A stretch of DNA of 64,000 bases from Rhodoferax sp. TH121 (GTDB taxonomy: Bacteria; Pseudomonadota; Gammaproteobacteria; Burkholderiales; Burkholderiaceae_C): NCBI RefSeq assembly GCF_002251855.1, contig NZ_NOXW01000020.1, forward strand, positions 782,007 through 846,006, written 5' to 3'. Of the stretch, positions 21,233 through 30,036 are shown one piece after another. Position 1 is the first letter of the stretch, and every line of letters starts with the position of its first letter. The notes under the pieces are model-generated. The model worked only from the letters and a program-made list of their open reading frames with translations. It ran no database searches and was not told the DNA's origin. A program made the position numbers and the translations under genes.

Positions 21233-21994
21233 ATGGGTCAAGGGCGTTTGCAAGGTAAAACAGTGCTCATCACGGCAGCGGCGCAAGGCATTGGCCGGGC
21301 CAGTGCCTTGGCCTGCGCTGCAGAAGGCGCCCGCGTGATTGCCACCGACATCAATCAGGCCTTTTTGGACAGCCTAGCGGCCGAGCACAGCAACATCCAG
21401 GTGGAGCTGCTGGATGTGCGCAGTGACGCCGCCGTGGCGGCCCTGGCCGCGCGCACCCCAGCACTGGACGCGCTGTTCAACTGCGCCGGCATGGTGGCCA
21501 ACGGCAGCATGTTGGACTGCACCGAGGCCGACTGGGACCTGAGCTTTGACCTGAACGTCAAAAGCATGTTCCGCATGACGCGCGCCTACTTGCCCGCCAT
21601 GCTGGCCAAGGCGGAAACCCAAGCCTGCAGTGTCTCCATCATCAACATGGCGTCCATGGCCTCCAGCATCAAAGGCTTTGCCAACCGCTGCGCATATGGG
21701 GCCACCAAGGCGGCAGTGATTGGCCTGACCAAGTCACTGGCGGCCGACTATGTCAAGGCCGGTTTGCGCGCCAATGCGCTGTGCCCCGGTACGGTGGACA
21801 CGCCCTCGCTGCGCGGGCGCATTGCCAGCGCGGCTGACCCGGTGCAGGCCGAGAAGGATTTCATCGCGCGCCAGCCCATGGGGCGCTTGGCGGCGGTGGA
21901 CGACATCACGCCTTTGGTGGTGTTTCTGGCCAGCGATGAGTCCCGCTTTGTGACGGGGCAGGCGCTGCTGGTCGACGGTGGTGTCACCATCTGA
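21233..21994 (+). CDS. SDR oxidoreductase, probable 2-keto-3-deoxy-L-fuconate dehydrogenase
   Basis: A 253-aa NAD(P)-dependent short-chain dehydrogenase. The cofactor motif is [14 protein letters not shown] replaces NNAG, and the catalytic set is a Ser in the NMASMASS stretch with Y and K in YGATKAAV. The closing motif is LVDGGVTI. In the non-phosphorylative L-fucose route this enzyme oxidises 2-keto-3-deoxy-L-fuconate to the 2,4-diketo acid. That role is inferred from the surrounding genes (fuconate dehydratase, diketo-acid hydrolase) and resemblance to BDH2-like dehydrogenases. First gene of the operon. Confidence 0.82.
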   Translation: MGQGRLQGKTVLITAAAQGIGRASALACAAEGARVIATDINQAFLDSLAAEHSNIQVELLDVRSDAAVAALAARTPALDALFNCAGMVANGSMLDCTEADWDLSFDLNVKSMFRMTRAYLPAMLAKAETQACSVSIINMASMASSIKGFANRCAYGATKAAVIGLTKSLAADYVKAGLRANALCPGTVDTPSLRGRIASAADPVQAEKDFIARQPMGRLAAVDDITPLVVFLASDESRFVTGQALLVDGGVTI

Positions 21995-22022
21995 TGATGT
22001 CCACTGCAACAAGGGCCTGACT

Positions 22023-23516
22023 GTGACAGCACTGGTTTCCGTACAAAACCTCAGCAAATCGTTTCCGGGCGTGCGTGCGCTCGATGGCGTGCGCTTTGAC
22101 CTGATGCCCGGTGAGGTGCATGCCCTGATGGGCGAGAACGGCGCGGGGAAGTCCACGCTGATGAAAATCCTGGCCGGCGTCTACCGCAAGGACAGCGGCG
22201 AGGTGCTGCTGGATGGCAAGCCGGTCGAAATCGAAAGCCCGGCGCATGCGCAGTCGCTGGCCATCGGCATCATCCACCAGGAGCTGCACCTGATGGCCCA
22301 CCTGACGGCGGCGCAAAACATCTTTCTGGGCCGCGAGCCGCGCAAGGCGGGCGGGCTGCTGCTGGACGAAGCGCAGCTCAACCGCGATGCGCAGGCGCTG
22401 TTCGACCGCCTCAAGCTGGCGCTGGCACCCACCACCATCATTGGCGAGCTGACGGTGGCGCGCCAGCAGATGGTGGAGATTGCCAAAGCCCTGTCGCACA
22501 AGTCGCGAGTGCTCATCATGGACGAGCCCACCGCGGCGCTGAACAACGCCGAGATTGAAGAACTCTTTCGCATCATCCGCCAGCTCAAGGCCGAGGGTGT
22601 GGGCATTGTCTACATCTCGCACAAGATGGACGAGATCCAGCGCATCGCTGACCGTATTACTGTGATGCGTGACGGTGCTTACATTGCCACCGTACCGTCT
22701 GCAACTCCCATGGCAGAGGTGATTGCGATGATGGTTGGGCGCAAGCTGGGCGCCACCGAAAAGCAGATTCCCGATACCTCGGCCAACGAGGTGTTGCTGG
22801 ATGTGCGGGGCCTGAATCGGGGCCGTGCCATCCGTGACGTGAGCTTCACCGTGCGCCGTGGCGAGATTCTGGGTTTTGCCGGCCTCATGGGAGCAGGGCG
22901 CACCGAGGTGGCGCGTGCCGTGTTCGGGGCCGATCCCATCGATTCAGGGGAGGTGTGGGTGGGTGGCAAGCGCATCCGGCTGACATCGCCCGAAGATGCG
23001 GTCCAGGCCGGTATTGGCTATTTGTCGGAAGACCGTAAGCACTTCGGGCTGGCCACCGGCATGGACGTGGAGTCCAACATCACACTGCCCAGCCTCAAGC
23101 GCTGGCTGACCTGGGGGGTGTTCCTCAACCAACCCGCCATCCGTCGTATCGGCGAGCAGATGGTGGAGAAACTGCGCATCAAAACGCCGTCACTCACGCA
23201 GATTGCCAAGCTGCTGTCCGGCGGTAACCAGCAGAAGGTGGTGATTGCCAAATGGCTGGTGCAGGACTGCGAAGTGCTGATTTTTGATGAACCTACGCGC
23301 GGCATTGACGTGGGCGCCAAGAGCGAGATTTACAAGCTGCTCAATGAGCTGGCTGCGCAAGGGCGCGCCATCATCGTGATCTCCAGCGAGCTGCCCGAGG
23401 TACTGCTGCTGAGTCACCGCATTGTGGTGATGTGCGAAGGCCGCATCACCGGTGAAGTGCGCGGAGACGAAGCCACGCAGGAAAGCCTGATGGCCCTGGC
23501 CACGCGGCGTGATTGA
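22023..23516 (+). CDS. Sugar ABC importer ATP-binding protein (two ATPase domains, RbsA/XylG-like)
   Basis: A 497-aa CUT2-family ATPase. Domain 1 has Walker [10 protein letters not shown] and Walker [13 protein letters not shown]. Domain 2 has a degenerate Walker A ([10 protein letters not shown]) and a signature LSGGNQQKV with [11 protein letters not shown], as usual for RbsA-type proteins. The GTG at 22023 is the chosen start because the protein then begins [19 protein letters not shown], as in the family; an ATG at 21978 would overlap the SDR gene. It most likely imports L-fucose with the next two proteins. Confidence 0.93.
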   Translation: MTALVSVQNLSKSFPGVRALDGVRFDLMPGEVHALMGENGAGKSTLMKILAGVYRKDSGEVLLDGKPVEIESPAHAQSLAIGIIHQELHLMAHLTAAQNIFLGREPRKAGGLLLDEAQLNRDAQALFDRLKLALAPTTIIGELTVARQQMVEIAKALSHKSRVLIMDEPTAALNNAEIEELFRIIRQLKAEGVGIVYISHKMDEIQRIADRITVMRDGAYIATVPSATPMAEVIAMMVGRKLGATEKQIPDTSANEVLLDVRGLNRGRAIRDVSFTVRRGEILGFAGLMGAGRTEVARAVFGADPIDSGEVWVGGKRIRLTSPEDAVQAGIGYLSEDRKHFGLATGMDVESNITLPSLKRWLTWGVFLNQPAIRRIGEQMVEKLRIKTPSLTQIAKLLSGGNQQKVVIAKWLVQDCEVLIFDEPTRGIDVGAKSEIYKLLNELAAQGRAIIVISSELPEVLLLSHRIVVMCEGRITGEVRGDEATQESLMALATRRD

Positions 23517-23540
23517 TTCGGAAAAATACAAGGTTTTGCC

Positions 23541-24542
23541 ATGACACAAACAAATTCCTCTCCCTCCTGGCTGGCGCGCCTCTCCGGTGGCCAGGCCAAA
23601 CAAAAGCTGCTGGCTTTTGCCAGCCTGATTGCCTTGATCCTGGTGTTTACCGTGCTCAAGCCCGATGCCTTCATGACGCAGGACAACATCATCGGCATCT
23701 TGCAGTCCACCACGGTGATTGGTGTGTTGGCGATCGCCAGCACCTTCATCATCATCACCTCGGGCATCGATCTGTCGGTGGGCGTGCTGATGACTTTCTG
23801 CGCCGTGATGGCGGGTGTCTTTATGGTGAACCTGGGCATGCCCATGCCACTGGGCGTGGTGTGTGCGTTGGCCATGGGGGCCTTGTCGGGCTGTGTGTCT
23901 GGTCTGGCCATCACCAAGCTCAAGGTGCCACCCTTCATTGCCACGCTGGGCATGATGATGTTGCTAAAGGGGCTGTCGCTGCTGATCACCCAGACCCGCC
24001 CGATCTACTTCAGTGATGTGGAGGGCTTTGACCAAATCTCGCTGGGTTCGTTGCTGGGGGATGTGTTTCCGTCGATGCCGATTCCCAATGGCGTGCTGAT
24101 CCTGTTTCTGGTCGCCATCGTCAGCGCGGTGGTGTTGAACAAAACCGCGCTGGGCCGCTATACCTTTGCCCTGGGCAGCAACGAAGAAGCCGTGCGCCTG
24201 TCGGGGGTCAACGTGGACCGCTGGAAGGTCATCATCTACACCTTCTCGGGCGGGATCTGCGGTATTGCTGGTTTGCTGATTGCTTCCCGCCTCAATTCCG
24301 CACAGCCTGCGCTGGGCCAGGGCTACGAGCTGGATGCGATTGCTGCCGTGGTGATTGGCGGCACCTCGTTGAGCGGCGGTGTGGGCACGATTCTGGGCAC
24401 CATCATCGGCGCTTTCATCATGAGCGTGCTGATCAACGGCCTGCGCATCATGTCGGTGGCGCAGGAGTGGCAAATGGTGTTGACCGGACTGATCATCATC
24501 CTGGCCGTCTACACCGACAACCTGCGCCGCAACAAGAAATAA
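23541..24542 (+). CDS. Sugar ABC importer permease (RbsC-like)
   Basis: A 333-aa inner-membrane permease of the CUT2 family with about ten helices. Conserved stretches include STFIIITSGIDLSVGVLM, GLAITKLKVPPFIATLGMMM, ALGSNEEAVRLSGVNVDRWK and AVVIGGTSLSGGVGTILGT. It starts 24 bp after the ATPase gene. Together with the ATPase and the binding protein at 24638 it forms the uptake system of the fucose operon. Confidence 0.93.
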   Translation: MTQTNSSPSWLARLSGGQAKQKLLAFASLIALILVFTVLKPDAFMTQDNIIGILQSTTVIGVLAIASTFIIITSGIDLSVGVLMTFCAVMAGVFMVNLGMPMPLGVVCALAMGALSGCVSGLAITKLKVPPFIATLGMMMLLKGLSLLITQTRPIYFSDVEGFDQISLGSLLGDVFPSMPIPNGVLILFLVAIVSAVVLNKTALGRYTFALGSNEEAVRLSGVNVDRWKVIIYTFSGGICGIAGLLIASRLNSAQPALGQGYELDAIAAVVIGGTSLSGGVGTILGTIIGAFIMSVLINGLRIMSVAQEWQMVLTGLIIILAVYTDNLRRNKK

Positions 24543-24637
24543 GGAGACCGCGCCACACCCCATGCCCTTCACTTTGACCCCGTGTTTTTCCTTTCCGTGA
24601 TTCCGTGTGACATAACTTTTTTCAACAGGAGACAACC

Positions 24638-25579
24638 ATGAACGCAAAAAGAAAACTGCTGGCCCTGACGGCTGGTTTGGCACTGGCTGGTTTTTCCAGC
24701 TTCGCATCGGCCCAGGAGATTTACATCCCGCTGGTGTCCAAAGGCTTTCAGCACCAGTTCTGGCAAGCTGTGAAGCAGGGCGCTGACCAGGCTGCCAAGG
24801 ATTACAAGGTGAAGGTGACCTTTGAAGGCCCTGAAACTGAGCAACAGGTGGACAAGCAGATCGACATGTTGTCGGCTGCCATGGCCAAGAAGCCCGCTGC
24901 CATCGGTTTTGCCGCGCTGGACAGCAAGGCCGCCATTCCGCTGCTGAAGAAGGCCCAGGCCGCCAAGGTGCCTGTAATTGCCTTTGACTCTGGCGTGGAC
25001 AGCGACATTCCCGTGACCACCGCCACCACTAACAACGTCTCTGCCGCCGCCCTAGCTGCCGACAAGATGGCCGAGAAGATCGGTGGCGAAGGCGAAGTGG
25101 CCGTGATTGCCCACGACCAGACCAGCCGCACCGGTGTGGACCGCCGCGATGGTTTCCTGAACCAGATCAAGGCCAAGTACCCCAAGATCAAGGTGGTGGA
25201 CGTGCAATACGGTGGTGATCAGCTGAAGTCCGCTGAAATCGCCAAGGCCCTGGTGCAGGCACATCCCAAGCTCAAGGGTATTTTTGGTACCAATGAGCCA
25301 GGCGCTATCGGCGCCGGCAAAGGCATCAAGGAAGCCAAGAAGACCGGCGTGACCATCATCGGGTTTGACTCCGGCAAGGCGCAGAAGGACATGATCAATG
25401 ACGGCACCATTGCCGGCTCGATCACCCAGAACCCCGTGGGCATTGGCTACAAGACCGTGGAAGCCGCTGTGAAGACACTCAAGGGTGAAAAACTGCCCAA
25501 GATCATCGACACCGGTTTCTACTACTACGACAAGAGCAACATGAGCGATCCCAAAATCGCTGCCGTTCTTTACGACTGA
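24638..25579 (+). CDS. Periplasmic sugar-binding protein (RbsB-like)
   Basis: A 313-aa secreted type I periplasmic-binding protein with signal peptide 1-25 (cleavage after ASA). The mature N-terminus EIYIPLVSKGFQHQFWQAV contains the aromatic residues that usually stack on the sugar. Other binding-site positions lie in AFDSGVDSD, HDQTSRTGVDRR and GTNEPGAIGAGKG. The ATG at 24638 follows an AGGAGAC site after a 95-bp gap. L-fucose or a related sugar is inferred from the catabolic genes. Confidence 0.92.
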   Translation: MNAKRKLLALTAGLALAGFSSFASAQEIYIPLVSKGFQHQFWQAVKQGADQAAKDYKVKVTFEGPETEQQVDKQIDMLSAAMAKKPAAIGFAALDSKAAIPLLKKAQAAKVPVIAFDSGVDSDIPVTTATTNNVSAAALAADKMAEKIGGEGEVAVIAHDQTSRTGVDRRDGFLNQIKAKYPKIKVVDVQYGGDQLKSAEIAKALVQAHPKLKGIFGTNEPGAIGAGKGIKEAKKTGVTIIGFDSGKAQKDMINDGTIAGSITQNPVGIGYKTVEAAVKTLKGEKLPKIIDTGFYYYDKSNMSDPKIAAVLYD

Positions 25580-25590
25580 AATCACCCCCT

Positions 25591-25637
25591 GAGCGGCTCT
25601 GCCGCTCCCCCCTCTCTCGCCTTTGGCGGGAGGGGGG
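25591..25637 (+). promoter_or_regulatory. Double stem-loop after binding-protein gene
   Basis: Hairpin 1 is GAGCGGC-tct-GCCGCTC (25591-25607). Hairpin 2 pairs 25609-25621 with 25625-25637 over a TTT loop, a 13-bp GC-rich stem with two G-T pairs. No T-run follows, so it is more likely a partial terminator or RNA-stabilising element within the operon than a full terminator. Confidence 0.6.
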
Positions 25638-25709
25638 CGCACCCGGTGGCCTGGCAGAGCCAGTTCCACGGGTGCCCTGAGTTGGAATGTTGACTAAAAA
25701 GGAAAGACT

Positions 25710-26564
25710 GTGAAACTTCTACGCTACGGATTGCCAGGTCAGGAAAAGCCCGGTGTATTGGATGCCCAGGGCCGCGTGCGCGACCTCTCCGGGCACATTG
25801 CTGATGTGGCCGGTGCCGCGCTGCTGCCTGAGAGCCTGGCGCGTTTGCGTGGTGTGAATATTGAGAGCCTGCCGCTGGTGGCCGGCACTCCGCAGAAAGA
25901 CTTGCGCCTGGGCGCCTGCGTGGGCAACGTGGGCAAGTTCATCTGCATCGGCCTGAACTACTCTGACCATGCAGCCGAGAGCGGCATGCAGGTGCCGCCC
26001 GAGCCCGTGGTTTTCAACAAATGGACCAGCGCCATCGTGGGTCCTGACGACAACGTCGAAATTCCCCGTGGTTCGGTCAAGACCGACTGGGAGGTCGAGC
26101 TGGGTGTGGTAATTGGCAAGGGTGGCCGCTACATCGAGGAGGCCGACGCGCTGTCTCATGTGGCCGGCTATTGTGTGGTGAACGATGTGTCCGAGCGTGA
26201 ATATCAGCTGGACCGCAGCGGTACTTGGGACAAGGGCAAGGGCTGCGACACCTTCGGACCTACGGGTCCCTGGCTGGTGACCGCCGATGAGGTGCCAGAC
26301 CCCCAAGCCCTGAAGATGTGGCTGGAGGTGGATGGCAAGCGCTATCAGAATGGCAGCACATCCACCATGGTCTACGGCGTGAAGTTCCTCATTGCGTACC
26401 TGAGCCGCTTCATGAGCCTTCAGCCTGGCGACGTGATTTCCACCGGCACCCCGCCCGGCGTGGGCATGGGCCAGAAGCCGCCGCTGTATTTGCGCGCGGG
26501 CCAAACCATTCACCTGGGCATTGATGGCCTGGGGACCCAAACCCAGACCACCACACAGGCCTGA
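25710..26564 (+). CDS. Fumarylacetoacetate-hydrolase family protein, probable 2,4-diketo-3-deoxy-L-fuconate hydrolase
   Basis: A 284-aa FAH-fold hydrolase. The N-terminal region is followed by the metal-site core: FICIGLNYSDHAAESG, DWEVELGVVIGKGG (with the metal-binding Glu pair) and the Asp of VVNDVSERE, then GDVISTGTPPGVGMG. In this pathway the enzyme would split 2,4-diketo-3-deoxy-L-fuconate into pyruvate and L-lactate. The substrate is inferred from the operon. Close relatives are frequently mislabelled ureidoglycolate lyase. Confidence 0.85.
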   Translation: MKLLRYGLPGQEKPGVLDAQGRVRDLSGHIADVAGAALLPESLARLRGVNIESLPLVAGTPQKDLRLGACVGNVGKFICIGLNYSDHAAESGMQVPPEPVVFNKWTSAIVGPDDNVEIPRGSVKTDWEVELGVVIGKGGRYIEEADALSHVAGYCVVNDVSEREYQLDRSGTWDKGKGCDTFGPTGPWLVTADEVPDPQALKMWLEVDGKRYQNGSTSTMVYGVKFLIAYLSRFMSLQPGDVISTGTPPGVGMGQKPPLYLRAGQTIHLGIDGLGTQTQTTTQA

Positions 26565-26565
26565 C

Positions 26566-27861
26566 ATGACCAAAGTCACCAATATGCGCGTCGTGGACGT
26601 GCGCTTTCCTACGTCCCAGCATCTGGATGGCTCGGATGCGATGAACCCGGATCCAGACTATTCGGCCGCTTATGTGATTCTGGAAACCGACCGGCCCGGC
26701 ATGGAAGGCCACGGCCTGACCTTCACCATCGGTCGCGGTAACGAGATCTGCTGCGCCGCCATCGAGGCCATGCGCCATTTGGTGGTGGGTCTCGACATGG
26801 ACTGGGTGGCCGCCGACATGGGCCGCTTCTGGCGCTACATCACCTCGGACAGCCAACTGCGCTGGATTGGTCCGGACAAGGGTGCCATTCACCTGGCTAC
26901 GGGCGCGGTGGTGAATGCCGTCTGGGATCTGTGGGCCAAGCTTGAAGGCGTGCCGGTGTGGAAGCTGGTGGCGCGCATGAGCCCTGAGGAGCTGGTGAAG
27001 CTGATCGACTTCCGCTACATCAGCGACTGCATCACCCCCGAAGAAGCGCTGGCATTGCTGCGCGAGCGCGCGATAGGCAAAGAGGAGAGATGGGCTACGC
27101 TGGAGCGCGAGGGCTATCCGTGCTACACCACGTCAGCAGGCTGGCTGGGTTATGAGGACGAGAAGTTGCGCCGGCTGGCTCAAGAAGCCGTGAACGCAGG
27201 TTTCAACCACGTCAAGCTCAAAGTGGGGCGCGACAAGGCAGATGACGTTCGTCGCCTGCGTATTGCCCGGGAAGTTCTCGGTCCTGATCGTCACTTGATG
27301 ATTGACGCCAACCAGGTCTGGGATGTTCCGCAAGCCATCGCATGGCTGGAAGAACTGGCCTTTGTCAAACCTTGGTTCATCGAAGAACCAACCAGCCCCG
27401 ACGACATCGAAGGCCACCGCCAGATTCGTGAAGCCATGCTGGGCAAGATGAAGGTCGCCACCGGAGAGATGTGCCAGAACCGGATCATCTTCAAGCAACT
27501 CATCATGCGCGGTGCCATTGACGTGGTGCAGATCGACTCCTGCCGCCTGGGCGGTGTGAACGAGATTCTGGCGGTGATGCTGATGGCCGCCAAGTACAAC
27601 TTGCCGATATGCCCGCACGCTGGGGGCGTGGGGCTGTGCGAGTACGTGCAACACCTGTCCATGATCGACTACCTGTGTATTGCCGGCACCCGTGAAGGGC
27701 GTGTCATCGAGTATGTGGACCATCTGCACGAGCACTTCAAGGAGCCGTGTGTGATCGAACACGCGGCCTACATGCCGCCCAAGGCGGCAGGTTTTTCCAT
27801 CGAGATGAAGCTGGAGTCGCTGGCGCATTACACCCACCAGCCCCGGGCACTGGCCGCATGA
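26566..27861 (+). CDS. fucD: L-fuconate dehydratase
   Basis: Enolase-superfamily acid-sugar dehydratase, 431 aa, that converts L-fuconate to 2-keto-3-deoxy-L-fuconate with Mg2+. Family marks in order are FTIGRGNEICCAAIEAM, the general base KxK motif in VKLKVGRDKA, the metal ligands of IDANQVWD, IEEPTSPDD and TGEMCQNR, and the C-terminal PHAGGVGLCEYVQ with its catalytic His. This combination and the length match characterised FucD proteins rather than mandelate racemase. The ATG lies 1 bp after the preceding stop, and the next gene overlaps by 4 bp. Confidence 0.93.
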   Translation: MTKVTNMRVVDVRFPTSQHLDGSDAMNPDPDYSAAYVILETDRPGMEGHGLTFTIGRGNEICCAAIEAMRHLVVGLDMDWVAADMGRFWRYITSDSQLRWIGPDKGAIHLATGAVVNAVWDLWAKLEGVPVWKLVARMSPEELVKLIDFRYISDCITPEEALALLRERAIGKEERWATLEREGYPCYTTSAGWLGYEDEKLRRLAQEAVNAGFNHVKLKVGRDKADDVRRLRIAREVLGPDRHLMIDANQVWDVPQAIAWLEELAFVKPWFIEEPTSPDDIEGHRQIREAMLGKMKVATGEMCQNRIIFKQLIMRGAIDVVQIDSCRLGGVNEILAVMLMAAKYNLPICPHAGGVGLCEYVQHLSMIDYLCIAGTREGRVIEYVDHLHEHFKEPCVIEHAAYMPPKAAGFSIEMKLESLAHYTHQPRALAA

Positions 27862-28745
27862 AAATCGACACCCACCAACACTACTGGCGCTACCGGGCGG
27901 ACGAATTCCCCTGGATCAGCGCCGCCATGCCAGCTTTGCAGCGCGACTGTATGCCGGTGGACTGCGAGGCCGCGATGCGGGCTGCGGGCGTGGACGCGGT
28001 GGTGGCGGTGCAGGCGCGTACCTTGGCCGCAGAGACGGACTTCCTGCTGCGCGTGGCCGACCATAACCCCGAGGTAATTGGGGTGGTAGGCTGGGCTGAC
28101 TTGGCGGCGCCGGACCTGGAGCACCGGCTGGACCAGTGGGGAGCACATCCCGCTTTCAAGGGGGTGCGCCATATCCTGCAGGACGAGCCCGATGTCGGCG
28201 CTTGGGTGAACGCCCCGGCCATCAACACGGGCCTGCGGGCGCTGCAGCAGCGGGGTCTGGTGTACGACGTGCTGGTGTTTGACCACCAACTGCCTGCAGT
28301 GACTGAGTTTTGTGCCCGCCATGACCAGCACTGGTTGGTGTTGGACCACGTGGGCAAGCCTGCCGTACGGGACTGGACGCGCAACCCCGAGGTTTCGCGC
28401 CGCTGGATCAGTTGCATTCGTGAGCTGGCGACTTTGCCCCATGTGGTGTGCAAGTTGTCGGGCGCTGTGACCGAAGCGGATTGGGGCGCACACCCCGGCA
28501 TCTCGCCCGAGGATGCCAAAATTATTCTGTCCTGTTTCGACCAGGCGCTGGAGTCCTTTGGGCCGCAGCGGCTGATGTTTGGTTCGGATTGGCCGGTGTG
28601 CCAGCTGGCGGCGCCGTACGAGGGCGTGCACGGTCTCGCGCACAAGTGGGCCAGCACGCGCCTGACCGTGCGCGAGCAGGACGCCTTCTGGAGCGGCAAC
28701 GCGATTCGCTGCTATGGCCTGAATGTGCAGGCTCTGGCTGAATGA
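27858..28745 (+). CDS. Amidohydrolase-family L-fuconolactonase
   Basis: A 295-aa COG3618-type TIM-barrel lactonase. The metal-binding IDTHQHYWRY opens the protein, followed by VAVQARTLAAETDFLL, FKGVRHILQDE, LDHVGKP and the C-terminal MFGSDWPVCQL with the catalytic Asp. It hydrolyses L-fucono-lactone, the product of fucose dehydrogenase, to L-fuconate, the substrate of the dehydratase encoded just upstream. The start ATG overlaps the fucD stop (ATGA); an upstream in-frame start would lie inside fucD. Confidence 0.9.
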   Translation: MKIDTHQHYWRYRADEFPWISAAMPALQRDCMPVDCEAAMRAAGVDAVVAVQARTLAAETDFLLRVADHNPEVIGVVGWADLAAPDLEHRLDQWGAHPAFKGVRHILQDEPDVGAWVNAPAINTGLRALQQRGLVYDVLVFDHQLPAVTEFCARHDQHWLVLDHVGKPAVRDWTRNPEVSRRWISCIRELATLPHVVCKLSGAVTEADWGAHPGISPEDAKIILSCFDQALESFGPQRLMFGSDWPVCQLAAPYEGVHGLAHKWASTRLTVREQDAFWSGNAIRCYGLNVQALAE

Positions 28746-29893
<1,148 letters not shown>

Positions 29894-29899
29894 TTTTGC

Positions 29900-29904
29900 T
29901 GGTC
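29900..29904. repeat. Target-site duplication, left copy (TGGTC)
   Basis: The five bases immediately outside the left terminal repeat are TGGTC, identical to those immediately outside the right terminal repeat at 63943-63947. Tn3-family elements generate 5-bp duplications. Confidence 0.92.
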
Positions 29905-29942
29905 GGGGTAATCTAGGTTTACGTGCAAATTGTCGCGCTTTT
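29905..29942 (+). repeat. Left terminal inverted repeat (IRL, 38 bp)
   Basis: Begins GGGGTAATCTAGGTTTACGT. Compared with the reverse complement of 63905-63942 it matches at 31 of 38 positions, with mismatches at positions 6, 11, 18, 23, 25, 30 and 38. A second block, GGGTAAACCCT, lies just inside (29949-29959) and is repeated in mirror orientation inside the right end. Confidence 0.93.
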
Positions 29943-30036
29943 TACCAAGGGTAAACCCTTGCATTTTGCGACCCCGATTTAGCCATTCCCTCGCCAGTTA
30001 TAGTGTTCGGCAATTGCAACCCCACAGGGAGATGCT

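Noticed and set aside
29913..29978. TCGGGGT / ACCCCGA inverted pair near the left end as possible true transposon end
   Set aside because: The 7-bp match does not extend, whereas the 38-bp repeat with the matching right end and the 5-bp duplication fixes the tip at 29905.
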